DNA of 19,807 nt from Actinomycetota bacterium (GTDB taxonomy: Bacteria; Actinomycetota; Thermoleophilia; Gaiellales; Gaiellaceae): the NCBI GenBank assembly GCA_013695295.1, contig JACDAS010000298.1, positions 1 to 19,807 on the forward strand, given 5' to 3'. The position numbers were made by a program, and so were the translations under genes. The notes below the pieces were generated by a model. The model had not been told where the DNA came from, searched no databases, and saw only the letters and a program-made list of their open reading frames with translations. Positions 1-6,625 of this stretch are shown piece by piece. Positions within the stretch are counted from its first letter, which is position 1; every line of letters begins with the position of its first letter.

Positions 1-198
1 GCAGCCGGAGAGGAGATCGAGGTGACTCGGGCCGGTGCCCCTGTCGCGGTGCTTGCACCACCCAGGGTACGGCTGCTCTCGGCGGCGCGGTTCCGGGAGC
101 TGCTCGCCTCTGCGCCGCCCGTTGACGACGAGTTCGCCGATGACCTGCGGGCGATCCGGAAGTCGGTCGGCCCTACGGAGAGTTCCTGGCCGTCCTGA
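1..198 (+). CDS. Phd/YefM-family antitoxin, C-terminal part
   Basis: The frame is open from base 1 and stops at TGA 196-198, giving 65 visible residues; the start lies outside the window. It opens with AAGEEIEVTRAGAPVAVLAP, which resembles the end of the Phd/YefM DNA-binding fold (a Gly-Glu/Ile-Thr-Arg-Gly/Ala-Pro-Val-Ala pattern). The following tail (LRAIRKSVG) is typical of the disordered toxin-binding segment of such antitoxins. The family binds and neutralises a partner RNase toxin and represses its own operon; that role is inferred here. It overlaps the PIN toxin gene by 13 bases, so the two are probably translated together. The missing N-terminus prevents firm assignment between Phd/YefM and other VapB-like types. 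Confidence 0.75.
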   Translation, partial: AAGEEIEVTRAGAPVAVLAPPRVRLLSAARFRELLASAPPVDDEFADDLRAIRKSVGPTESSWPS

Positions 199-581
199 TC
201 GACACCGACCTCCTGATCGACTGGGAGCGGGAGGAGACGGCATCGGCGCTCGAGCTGCTCGTTGGCCCAGAGGATCGTGCGATCAGCGTCATCACCGTCA
301 GCGAGTTGCTGCACGGCGTCCATCGCGCATCGGGCGCCCGCCGCAACCGCCGCCTAGCGTTCGTCGAGCATGTGCTCGCCGGCTTTGAGCCCATGCCGAT
401 CACGGAACCGATCGCGCGTGTGCACGCCGAGCTGTGGGCGAGTCTGGAACGACGTGGTGGCGCGCCGGGAGCCCACGACCTGTGGATCGCGGCAACCGCT
501 CTCGCACACGGCTTTGGCGTCGCCACACGAAATCGTCGCGACTTCGCGCGCGTTCGCGGTCTTCGCGTGCTCGCGCCTTAG
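186..581 (+). CDS. PIN-domain ribonuclease toxin, VapC type
   Basis: The product is 131 residues if started at CTG 186. The PIN fold is recognisable from its acidic residues: D6 in LIDTDLLID, E40 in SVITVSELLHG, D98 in GAHDLWIAAT and D119 in TRNRRDF. These are the Mg2+-binding set of VapC-like RNases, which cleave tRNA or rRNA when the antitoxin is lost. After the in-frame stop at 141 there is no ATG, GTG or TTG before the essential DTD motif. The first in-frame TTG (306) would remove D6 and E40. CTG 186, five bases after GGAG (177-180), is therefore the best start. The gene overlaps the end of the antitoxin, the usual toxin-antitoxin order. The family call is firm; the exact start and target RNA are not. 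Confidence 0.85.
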   Translation: MAVLIDTDLLIDWEREETASALELLVGPEDRAISVITVSELLHGVHRASGARRNRRLAFVEHVLAGFEPMPITEPIARVHAELWASLERRGGAPGAHDLWIAATALAHGFGVATRNRRDFARVRGLRVLAP

Positions 582-621
582 GGGCAAAGCGCAGCTGGAT
601 CTGCGAGCGACGGTGCCTCGC

Positions 622-1542
622 TCAACCGGCGCCGTCAGCCCGGGACCCGGTTCGACCTGGTTCCGCCGGCTCCGGGGCCAACGAGTCGAGCACCTGCTCG
701 AGCGAGAGGTCTGCCGGCAGCTCCTCCGGAGCCTTCCGGGCGACCGGTCGAAGGGAGAGTTCCGCGTAGACCTCTGCCATGGCCTCGAACAGCGCGGGAA
801 GACCGGCGGCAGCCTGCGTCGTCGCGATCTCACGCATCTCGGCGACGTAGCGCCCCGACTTCGTTGCGCTCCGGGCGAGGCCGAGCGCGACCCCGTCGAC
901 GAGCTCGGGGAGGGACTCCTCGAGGTCACCCAGCACGTACCCGACGACGCCTTGGTGCCGCGCGGTCAGGAGCGCCTGCGCGAGGAGGGCCGTCGTGCCC
1001 TTGTAGACCGAGGCCGTGCACATCTTCACGGCCGAGGCGGTCCCGAGCTCGGGACCGACGACCACGAGCCTCACGCCGGGCAGCGCGAGCGCCGCGAGCT
1101 CCGGGGCCCGGGGCCCCGAGAGGTAGATCCGGGTGGTGTCCGCGCGCCAGGGCGGCGGGCCGGAGATCGAGCCGTCGACGAGCTCGAGCCCGGAAGCCGC
1201 GAGCGAGCCGCCGATCCGTCGCACCGTCTCGGGGGCGATCGCGTTCAGGTCGGCGACGAGCGGGCGTGCCCCCGCCTGGGCCGCCGCGCGGGCGAGCTCG
1301 CCTGCGATCGCCTCGGCGCGTTCGGGCGGCGCGATCGAGAGGACGACGTCCGACTCTCGCACCACGTCCTCGAGTCCCGGCACGCACTCGACCTCGGCCT
1401 TCGCGGCCAGGCGGGCCGTGCGCGGGCTGCGGCCCGCGAGCGTGGCGACGACCCGGGCTCCCCCCTGCGCGAGCGCGTGTGCGACGGCGCTGCCCATCGC
1501 GCCGGGGCTGACGATGCCGATCGTAGGGCGCCCGGAGGCCAC
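622..1542 (-). CDS. NAD(P)-dependent oxidoreductase, 6-phosphogluconate dehydrogenase-like with DUF1932 C-terminus
   Basis: The 306-residue protein begins at GTG 1542. An N-terminal Rossmann fold is shown by TIGIVSPGAMG (residues 7-17), the GxxxPGxMG dinucleotide-binding loop of the beta-hydroxyacid dehydrogenase/6PGDH group, followed by DVVLSIAPPE, the usual second nucleotide-binding strand. The C-terminal half contains ASAVKMCTASVYKGTTALLAQAL, typical of the all-helical DUF1932 domain, whose KMC..A...KG motif holds the catalytic lysine region. The substrate cannot be read from the sequence. A TACCCT box 7 bases before the start (1550-1555) predicts a leaderless mRNA. The gene is convergent with the PIN toxin and divergent from the acetyltransferase gene, and nothing links it to the purine genes. 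Confidence 0.85.
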   Translation of the reverse strand: MASGRPTIGIVSPGAMGSAVAHALAQGGARVVATLAGRSPRTARLAAKAEVECVPGLEDVVRESDVVLSIAPPERAEAIAGELARAAAQAGARPLVADLNAIAPETVRRIGGSLAASGLELVDGSISGPPPWRADTTRIYLSGPRAPELAALALPGVRLVVVGPELGTASAVKMCTASVYKGTTALLAQALLTARHQGVVGYVLGDLEESLPELVDGVALGLARSATKSGRYVAEMREIATTQAAAGLPALFEAMAEVYAELSLRPVARKAPEELPADLSLEQVLDSLAPEPAEPGRTGSRADGAG

Positions 1543-1549
1543 GGGCGCG

Positions 1550-1555
1550 AGGGTA
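1550..1555 (-). promoter_or_regulatory. -10 box of the 622-1542 oxidoreductase gene (leaderless)
   Basis: On the minus strand TACCCT is followed by seven bases and then the GTG start at 1542. Transcription would begin at or within a base or two of the start codon. No convincing -35 is visible. No SD-like purine run precedes the GTG. Confidence 0.5.
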
Positions 1556-1639
1556 CCGCGGGAGCGTGGGCCGGGCCAGAGCGTCTCGCGGGCCGAGACG
1601 TCCGCTGGCCCCGGCGCGCGCGGTCAGAATGACTGGCGG

Positions 1640-2446
1640 GTGGTGGACGAGCTGGAACCGACGACGGAGCGCCTCGCCAGGCGGCTCGAGCGGGCCGGGA
1701 CGTCGTTTCTCGTCGAGTGGCTCGAGGGGGCGGTCGGCCATCCGCAGTCGCCGCCGGGTCTCGAGGTGCGGCGGTTCGGAGGGGCCGTCGGGTTCGCCTG
1801 CCCCTCCCGGCCCGAGCTCGACTTCCTGAACCGGGTGCACGACCTCTGGCCCGAGGACGCCGCCCGTGTCCCGGAGATCGCGCGCTTCTACGCGGACGTT
1901 CGGGTCCGGGCCTGGTTCGAGCTCGCGCCGAGCCCGGACTTCGAGCGGCTCGCGGCGGCGCTCGACGCGGTGGGCGCGCGGCAGATCGGGTTCCTGACGA
2001 TGCTCTACGGACACCCCAGGGCCGCAGGCACGGGCAACTCCCGCGCGGTCGTCGAGGAAGTCGGCGGCGCTGGAGTCGAGACGATGGTCGCAGCGCTTCT
2101 CCGCGGCTACGAGGTTCGCGCCCCCGACCGCGGCCTCCACGCCCACTGGGCGGAGGTCACCAACTGGCGTCTCTTCCTGGCGAGGGTCGACGGCGAGCCC
2201 GCAGCCGCAGCCGCGCTCCGGCTCGGAGACGGGATCGGCTACCTCGCGACCGCCTCGACGCTGCCTCGCTTTCGCGGCCTCGGATGCCAGACGGCGCTGG
2301 TCGCGGGCAGGATCGAGGCCGCGAGCGCTGCGGGCTGCGAGCTCGTCGCCTCCCAGGCCCTGCTCGGCTCGGCGAGCCAGCGGAACCTCGAGCGCGCGGG
2401 GCTGCGCGTCGCGTTCACGAAGGCGGTCTGGCGCGTTCGTGCGTAA
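1640..2446 (+). CDS. GNAT-family N-acetyltransferase
   Basis: From GTG 1640 the product is 268 residues; GTG 1643 is equally possible. The C-terminal third carries the acetyl-CoA-binding motif A: YLATASTLPRFRGLGCQTAL (201-220) has the beta4 strand, the R-x-x-G-x-G pyrophosphate loop (R210-G215) and the following helix. SASQRNLERAGLRVAF (244-259) matches the late GNAT signature in which an Asn-x-x-Arg/Lys-x-Gly turn follows motif A. The N-terminal 150 residues show no motif I recognise and probably form a second, degenerate GNAT-like half, as in many two-domain actinobacterial acetyltransferases. The substrate is unknown. The open frame extends upstream to 1133, but that part is antisense to the oxidoreductase gene and was not accepted. 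Confidence 0.8.
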   Translation: MVDELEPTTERLARRLERAGTSFLVEWLEGAVGHPQSPPGLEVRRFGGAVGFACPSRPELDFLNRVHDLWPEDAARVPEIARFYADVRVRAWFELAPSPDFERLAAALDAVGARQIGFLTMLYGHPRAAGTGNSRAVVEEVGGAGVETMVAALLRGYEVRAPDRGLHAHWAEVTNWRLFLARVDGEPAAAAALRLGDGIGYLATASTLPRFRGLGCQTALVAGRIEAASAAGCELVASQALLGSASQRNLERAGLRVAFTKAVWRVRA

Positions 2447-2486
2447 GTCGGCGCAGTCGCGGCGCACGGTTATGCGTTCCGAGTGC

Positions 2487-2492
2487 TAGGTT
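2487..2492 (+). promoter_or_regulatory. -10 box of the 2500-2790 gene (leaderless)
   Basis: TAGGTT lies exactly seven bases before ATG 2500, giving a predicted leaderless transcript. A short palindrome, GTTG-T-CAAC (2490-2498), overlaps the predicted transcription start and could be an operator. No SD sequence precedes the ATG. Confidence 0.55.
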
Positions 2493-2499
2493 GTCAACA

Positions 2500-2790
2500 A
2501 TGGCAACGAAAGCAGATACGAATGCCCGCGTGGGGACCGCCTGGGGACAGGCGACCGTCGTCGAGGAGGTCTCCCTGCCACAGCGCGCGGGCGAGAAGCG
2601 GTTCGCGACCGTGGTCCAGCTGCTCGAGGGAGAGAAGGGAGAGGCCCTCGTACGGTTCGCCTATACGACCGACGGAGTCGCGCGCCGAGGACCGGTCACC
2701 CTGCGGGCGCGAGACGTCGCGCGCCTCCACGCGGCTCTTGGCGACCGAGAACGGCTTGCTGCCGCTCTTCGCCTCGGGAGCGGCACCTGA
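2500..2790 (+). CDS. Hypothetical 96-residue protein
   Basis: I do not recognise a family. ATG 2500 to TGA 2788-2790 gives a 96-residue soluble protein without a signal peptide or membrane segment. The middle (RFATVVQLLEGEKGEALVRFAY, about residues 35-55) looks like two beta strands joined by a charged turn, followed by an Arg-rich strand (GPVTLRARD) and a helix (VARLHAAL...LAAAL). This is a compact alpha/beta layout with good codon bias, so I accept it as real. The -10 box seven bases upstream supports the start. It converges on purQ, and its stop codon abuts the long inverted repeat at 2791-2950. Function is unknown. Confidence 0.6.
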   Translation: MATKADTNARVGTAWGQATVVEEVSLPQRAGEKRFATVVQLLEGEKGEALVRFAYTTDGVARRGPVTLRARDVARLHAALGDRERLAAALRLGSGT

Positions 2791-2800
2791 TGCTCCTTTT
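2777..2800 (+). terminator. Candidate intrinsic terminator of the 2500-2790 gene
   Basis: GGAGCG (2777-2782) pairs with TGCTCC (2791-2796, one G-U pair) around an 8-base loop that includes the stop codon, and TTTT follows immediately (2797-2800). The stem is short, so efficiency is uncertain. Its downstream half is also the outer arm of the larger inverted repeat. Confidence 0.4.
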
Positions 2801-2950
2801 CAGAAGGCGCTTGGCCTCTGCGGGCGCCCGGCCGCGCCTGACACCACCCGGCACCCGCCCACGTGCCGCTAGCACGCAAGCGGGAACCACGCGGCGTCAG
2901 TCACGCCCGGTCACTCCGCAGAGACGTAAGCGACTTCTGAAAAAGGAGCA
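2791..2950. repeat. Long imperfect inverted repeat filling the convergent intergenic region
   Basis: The left arm (2791-2823) and the reverse complement of the right arm (2916-2950) match at about 30 of 35 aligned positions. Shared blocks are TGCTCCTTTT(T)CAGAAG, CGCTT and CTCTGCGG. Weaker complementarity continues inward, and a small hairpin with CCGCT/AGCGG arms (2866-2883) sits at the centre, so either RNA strand could fold into one extended hairpin. Both flanking stop codons are followed directly by the same TGCTCCTTTT(T)CAGAAG sequence. Possible natures are a bidirectional terminator, a structured RNA or a non-autonomous mobile repeat. No clear target-site duplication flanks it. Confidence 0.85.
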
Positions 2951-2963
2951 CTAGACGAGCGCT
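2940..2963 (-). terminator. Candidate intrinsic terminator of the purB-purC-purS-purQ unit
   Basis: Read on the minus strand, AGCGC and GTGCT form a 5-bp stem (one G-U pair) around a 7-base loop that includes part of the purQ stop codon. CC and a run of five T follow. It mirrors the arrangement at the end of the facing plus-strand gene. The stem is short, so strength is uncertain. Confidence 0.35.
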
Positions 2964-3652
2964 GGGGCGCGGCTACGCGCCGTATCGACGAGCGAGCCGA
3001 GGATCCGCGCACCGTCCGTCGAGCCGAGCAGAGGGTCGACCGCGTGCTCGGGGTGCGGCATCAGCCCCATGACGTTGCCCGCCTCGTTCAGGACACCCGC
3101 GGCGTCGGCGATCGAGCCGTTCGGGTTGCCGTCCGCATAGCGAAGGACGATCCGCCCCGCGGTCTCGAGCTCGGCGACGACCTCGGGTGGAGCGAACCAG
3201 CAGCCCTCCCCGTGCTTGATCGGGATCGTCAGCCGCTGGCCCGGGGCACACCGCCGCGTGAAGGAGGTGCTCGCGTCCTCGACCCGGACCGCGACGTCGC
3301 GGCAGACGAAGGCCAGCGACCTGTTCGGGCGCAGCACGCCGGGTAGCAGCCCCGCCTCGCAGAGGATCTGGAAGCCGTTGCAGATCCCGAGAACTGGCCC
3401 ACCCCCTGCGGCGAAGCGCTCGACCGCCCGCAGAGCGGGCGAGAAGCGTGCGAGTGCGCCGCAGCGAAGGTAGTCGCCGTAGGAGAAGCCTCCGGGGAGG
3501 ACCACCGCGGCGACGTCCCCCAGGTCGTCCTCGCCGTGCCAGACCGACACGGCGTCGGCCCCGAGCGCGTCCAGGGCGAGCGTCGCGTCGTGGTCGTCGT
3601 TCGAGCCCGGGAAGACGATCACCGCGATCCGCGGGCGCGACACCGGGCTCAC
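2951..3652 (-). CDS. purQ: Phosphoribosylformylglycinamidine synthase, glutaminase subunit PurQ
   Basis: PurQ hydrolyses glutamine and passes ammonia to PurL for the FGAR-to-FGAM step of purine synthesis; the cytosolic complex also needs PurS. The 233-residue protein is a class I glutamine amidotransferase: IAVIVFPGSN opens the fold, GGFSYGDYLRCG is the PurQ signature, the nucleophile is C91 in GICNGFQIL, and H200 and E202 in MPHPEHAVD complete the triad. The GTG start at 3652 overlaps the purS stop (GTGA), showing translational coupling. It is the last gene of the unit. purL, which often follows purQ in this kind of operon, is absent; the inverted repeat at 2791-2950 comes next. Confidence 0.96.
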   Translation of the reverse strand: MSPVSRPRIAVIVFPGSNDDHDATLALDALGADAVSVWHGEDDLGDVAAVVLPGGFSYGDYLRCGALARFSPALRAVERFAAGGGPVLGICNGFQILCEAGLLPGVLRPNRSLAFVCRDVAVRVEDASTSFTRRCAPGQRLTIPIKHGEGCWFAPPEVVAELETAGRIVLRYADGNPNGSIADAAGVLNEAGNVMGLMPHPEHAVDPLLGSTDGARILGSLVDTARSRAPALV

Positions 3653-3894
3653 GCGTCGTCCGCGAGCTCGATCTCGTAGCTCTCGATCAGGGGGTTCGCG
3701 AGCAGCTGCTCGCACATCAGCCGCAGCTCCGCGCGAGCCTGTGCGGGATTGCGGGCCTGCAGCTCGAGGTCGACGACGCGTCCGACGCGCGCCTCGCCGA
3801 CGTCGAAGCCGAGCTGCCGGAGCGAGCTTCCGACCGCCTGACCCTGGGGGTCCAGGATGCCGGGCTTCGGCCGCACGTACACGGTGGCCTTCAC
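3649..3894 (-). CDS. purS: Phosphoribosylformylglycinamidine synthase subunit PurS
   Basis: This is an 81-residue protein of usual PurS length. It begins VKATVYVRPKPGILDPQGQA, the conserved PurS N-terminus, continues with GFDVGEARVGRVVDLEL and ends in the helix/strand CEQLLANPLIESYEIEL. PurS dimers bridge PurQ and the small form of PurL, and its presence implies that this organism uses the three-subunit FGAM synthase, with a PurL encoded elsewhere. GTG 3894 overlaps the purC stop by four bases, and its own stop overlaps the purQ start by four bases, so purC, purS and purQ are tightly coupled and probably made in balanced amounts. No SD sequence is obvious. Confidence 0.95.
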   Translation of the reverse strand: MKATVYVRPKPGILDPQGQAVGSSLRQLGFDVGEARVGRVVDLELQARNPAQARAELRLMCEQLLANPLIESYEIELADDA

Positions 3895-4799
3895 CGGAGC
3901 ACCACGTGCGGATTGTCGAGGTAATCGCCGAACGGGATCTCCGTGAGCCGCTCGAAGGCCTCGACGTAGCGCGCCCTGGTGCCGCTCACGACCTCCTCGG
4001 GCAGGGCGGGCCCCGGCGGCGCCTTGTCCCAGCCGAGCGACTCGCAGTAGTCGCGCACGAACTGCTTGTCGAAAGACGGTTGCGGCCCGCCCGGGGTGTA
4101 GCTCTCCGCTGCCCAGAAGCGCGAGGAGTCGGGTGTCAACGCCTCGTCGGCGAGCACGAGCCGTCCGTCCGGGTCGAGGCCGAACTCGAACTTCGTGTCG
4201 GCGATGAGGATCCCGCGTGCGCCGGCGTGCTCGGAGGCGATGCGGTAGAGCTCCAGGGCGACCCGCTCGAGCTCCGAAAGGCGCTCGGCCCCCACGAGCT
4301 CGGCGGCCCGAGCCGCGTCGATGTTCTCGTCGTGACCCGTCTCGGCCTTGGTCGAAGGGGTGAAGATCGGCTCGGGCAGCAACGCAGACTCGACGAGACC
4401 GGCGGGGAGCACGTGCCCGGAGGTCGCTCCGGTAGCGCAGTAGTCCTTCCACCCCGACCCCGTGAGGTAGCCGCGCACCACACACTCGAGCGGCAGCATC
4501 CACAAGCGCCGGCATTCGCTCGAGCGCCCGTCCGGGCGCAGGTCGAGCAGGTGGTTCGGCACCAGCTTCCGGGTCCGCGCGAACCAGAATGCCGAGAGGC
4601 CCGTGAGGACCCGACCCTTGTCCGGCACCTCCGTCGGCAGGACGACGTCGAAGGTGGAGATGCGGTCGCTCGTCACGAGCAGGAGCCGCTTGTCGTCGAG
4701 CGCGTACAGCTCCCGGACCTTGCCGCTCGCCACGTGGGCTGCGGCGATCGTCTCCGGGAGGAGCGCCGACTCGCCGCCGGGACGCGAGCCCTCAGACAT
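3891..4799 (-). CDS. purC: SAICAR synthetase (PurC)
   Basis: PurC joins CAIR and aspartate with ATP to give SAICAR. The 302-residue protein has the family motifs in order: GKVRELY (26-32), TSDRISTFD (43-51), RGYLTGSGWKDY (109-120), FTPSTKAETGHDENI (146-160), IADTKFEFG (199-207) and DEALTPDSSRFW (218-229). The length is that of the longer PurC subtype, not the roughly 240-residue E. coli type. The ATG at 4799 is supported by an AGGAG about 8 bases upstream and by the motif start. It overlaps the end of purB by eight bases and the start of purS by four. It is the second gene of the purB-purC-purS-purQ unit. Confidence 0.96.
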   Translation of the reverse strand: MSEGSRPGGESALLPETIAAAHVASGKVRELYALDDKRLLLVTSDRISTFDVVLPTEVPDKGRVLTGLSAFWFARTRKLVPNHLLDLRPDGRSSECRRLWMLPLECVVRGYLTGSGWKDYCATGATSGHVLPAGLVESALLPEPIFTPSTKAETGHDENIDAARAAELVGAERLSELERVALELYRIASEHAGARGILIADTKFEFGLDPDGRLVLADEALTPDSSRFWAAESYTPGGPQPSFDKQFVRDYCESLGWDKAPPGPALPEEVVSGTRARYVEAFERLTEIPFGDYLDNPHVVLR

Positions 4800-6117
4800 G
4801 CGCCGGCTCCTCCCTGGCCGACAGGGCCCGGAGGCGCTCGAACACGGTGTCGACGTGGCGGGTGTACGCCCCGGACGAGAAGACCTCGACGAGCGCGTCG
4901 GAGTCGAGCCGCTGGGAGACGTTCGGATCGCCGGCCGCGACGTCGAGCAACTGCCGCCCCTCGGCGGCGGCCCGCGTCGCTGCCCCCTGCACGATCCGGT
5001 AGGCCGCGTCGCGTTCGAGCCCCGAATCGACGAGCGCGAGCAAGAGCCGCTGGCTCGAGTGGAGGCCCCGGCTCGACTCGAGGTTCGCCTGCATGCGCTC
5101 GGGCCGGACGACCAGGCCCTCGACGAGCCAGGCAAACCGATCGAGCATGTAGTCGACGGCGAGGAAGGCGTCGGGGATCACGATCCGCTCGGCGGATGAG
5201 TGCGAGATGTCCCGCTCGTGCCAGAGAGCGACGTTCTCGAGGCCGACGAGAGCCGACGCACGCACGATGCGGGCAAGCCCGCAGATGCGCTCCGCCGTGA
5301 TCGGGTTCCGCTTGTGCGGCATCGCCGAGGAGCCCTTCTGGCCCCGGGCGAACGGCTCGGCGACCTCGCCGACCTCGGTTCGCGCGAGGTGTCGGATCTC
5401 GAGCGCGAACCGCTCGAGCGAGGCGGCGACGAGCGCGAGCGCGGTCAGGAGCTCGGCATGACGGTCGCGCGACACGACCTGGGTGGCCGCGGGCTCGGCC
5501 TCGAGGCCGAGCCGCTCGCAGGCGACGCGCTCCACCTCAGGCTCGATCGAGGCGTAGCTCCCGACTGCACCGGAGAGCTTGCCGACCCGCATCCCCTCGA
5601 GCGCCCGCCCGAGCCTCGCTCGAGCGCGGTCGAGCTCGAAGGCCCATCCGGCGAGCTTCAGCCCGAACGTGGTCGGCTCGGCGTGAATCCCGTGCGTCCG
5701 CCCCATGATCGGGGTCTCGCGGTGCTCCTCGGCCAGGGCCGCCACCGAGGCGAAGGCTCGCTCGATCCCCGCGGCCACGAGGGCGCCCGCCTTGCGGACC
5801 TGCAGCGCGAGCGCCGTGTCGAGGATGTCCGAGGAGGTCAGCCCATAGTGGAAGAAGCGGCCCGGCGGCCCGAGCTCGGAGGCGACCTCGTCGACGAAGG
5901 CAGCGACGTCATGGCCCGTCTCGCGCTCGCGCTCGGCGACGCGTTCCGGGTTCGGAGCCTGGGCGCGAGCGCGGATCTCCCGCACCGCCTCCGCCGGGAT
6001 CGTCCCGAGTTCGACCCACCCCTCGAGCGCCGCGAGCTCGACCTCGAGCCAGGCGGCGAGCTTCGCCTCCTCGGACCAGATCCTGGCCATCTCCGGCCGG
6101 GAGTAGCGAGCGATCAC
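4792..6117 (-). CDS. purB: Adenylosuccinate lyase (PurB)
   Basis: PurB removes fumarate from SAICAR and from adenylosuccinate, so it acts in both the IMP pathway and AMP synthesis. The 441-residue protein belongs to the fumarase/aspartase superfamily: GRTHGIHAEPTTFG (139-152) has the catalytic histidine region and KGSSAMPHKRNP (261-272) is the superfamily signature with the catalytic serine loop. The GTG start at 6117 gives MIARYSRPEM, matching the family's usual M-I-x-R-Y-x-R-P-E-M opening. The open frame continues to 6252, but that extra 45-residue part crosses the promoter and is not family-like. A TACAAT box seven bases upstream makes this the first gene of its unit. It overlaps purC by eight bases. 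Confidence 0.96.
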   Translation of the reverse strand: MIARYSRPEMARIWSEEAKLAAWLEVELAALEGWVELGTIPAEAVREIRARAQAPNPERVAERERETGHDVAAFVDEVASELGPPGRFFHYGLTSSDILDTALALQVRKAGALVAAGIERAFASVAALAEEHRETPIMGRTHGIHAEPTTFGLKLAGWAFELDRARARLGRALEGMRVGKLSGAVGSYASIEPEVERVACERLGLEAEPAATQVVSRDRHAELLTALALVAASLERFALEIRHLARTEVGEVAEPFARGQKGSSAMPHKRNPITAERICGLARIVRASALVGLENVALWHERDISHSSAERIVIPDAFLAVDYMLDRFAWLVEGLVVRPERMQANLESSRGLHSSQRLLLALVDSGLERDAAYRIVQGAATRAAAEGRQLLDVAAGDPNVSQRLDSDALVEVFSSGAYTRHVDTVFERLRALSAREEPAHV

Positions 6118-6118
6118 C

Positions 6119-6139
6119 GCCCCGATTGTAGAGCGGGGC
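6119..6139 (-). promoter_or_regulatory. purB promoter: -10 box within an inverted repeat
   Basis: The minus strand carries TACAAT (6125-6130), seven bases before GTG 6117, predicting a leaderless purB mRNA. GCCCCG and CGGGGC arms (6119-6124 and 6134-6139) flank the box symmetrically at a 9-base spacing. These arms lie at or upstream of the predicted transcription start, so a DNA operator is more likely than an RNA hairpin. No convincing -35 is visible. Confidence 0.55.
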
Positions 6140-6205
6140 TTGGACGGCTCACTGGCTGCCCGGGCCCGCGCCGGCTGGCGGAGCCCCCGGGGGAGCGGCG
6201 CTCTG

Positions 6206-6625
6206 TCAGAGGGAGTCGAGCCGCAGGATCCGCACCGCGAGGAGCGCAGCATTGCGGGCGCTGTCGACGCCCACGCACGCGACCGGGACGCCGGGGGGCA
6301 TCTGCACGATCGAGAGGAGCGCGTCGAGGCCGTCGAGGACGCTCCGCGACGAACGAAGCGGAACTCCGATCACGGGCAACTCGGTGTGTGCGGCGACCAC
6401 GCCGGGAAGTGCCGCCGCGAGCCCGGCGCCGGCGATCAGCACGCGGAGGCCGCGACCCGCGGCGCCGCGCGCGTACTCGGCGACGGCGTCCGGCTGCCGG
6501 TGTGCGGACCGCACCTCGAGCTCGTGGGCGATCCCGTGCTCCTCGAGCGCCTCGAGCGCGGGCTGCATACGCTCTCGGTCCGACTCCGCCCCGATCAGGA
6601 TCCCGACCAGGGGCCGGTCAGCCAC
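6206..6625 (-). CDS. purE: N5-CAIR mutase (PurE), short form with altered active-site motifs
   Basis: PurE converts N5-carboxy-AIR to CAIR. The 139-residue protein aligns with class I PurE throughout: VGILIGAESD (7-16), SAHRQP (40-45), LIAGAGLAAALPG (63-75), PVIGVPL and LLSIVQMPPGVPV (103-115). Two normally conserved motifs are changed. The usual GSxSD reads GAESD (A13 for Ser), and the usual GAGGAAHLPG reads GAGLAAALPG (L69 for Gly, A72 for the conserved His). It also ends just after the NAALLAVRIL helix, about 20-30 residues earlier than E. coli PurE. GTG 6625 overlaps the end of purD by eight bases. purK is not in the window. The family call is firm; full activity is not certain. Confidence 0.92.
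   Translation of the reverse strand: MADRPLVGILIGAESDRERMQPALEALEEHGIAHELEVRSAHRQPDAVAEYARGAAGRGLRVLIAGAGLAAALPGVVAAHTELPVIGVPLRSSRSVLDGLDALLSIVQMPPGVPVACVGVDSARNAALLAVRILRLDSL

Noticed and set aside
370..1632. Long plus-strand open frame opposite the oxidoreductase gene
   Set aside because: It is Arg/Gly/Pro-rich with no motif, and the minus strand encodes a clear Rossmann/DUF1932 protein. Such antisense frames are expected at this GC content.
1133..1639. N-terminal extension of the acetyltransferase frame
   Set aside because: This part is antisense to the conserved NAD(P)-binding oxidoreductase gene and has no acetyltransferase features.
2791..2950. Integron attC site or insertion-sequence ends as explanation for the inverted repeat
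   Set aside because: No integrase or transposase gene, no attC core sites and no clear target-site duplication are visible. Kept as an unexplained inverted repeat instead.
3590..3625. T-arm-like sequence (GTTCGAGCCCGG) suggesting a tRNA
   Set aside because: It lies within the conserved FPGSN codons of purQ, and no acceptor stem or anticodon arm can be placed around it.
6175..6205. GC-rich CCCCCGGGGG palindrome after purE as a terminator
   Set aside because: The palindrome leaves no room for a loop and no U-run follows.
6118..6252. 45-residue N-terminal extension of PurB
   Set aside because: The family-like opening MIARYSRPEM begins at GTG 6117, and the extension would run through the -10 box and its flanking arms.
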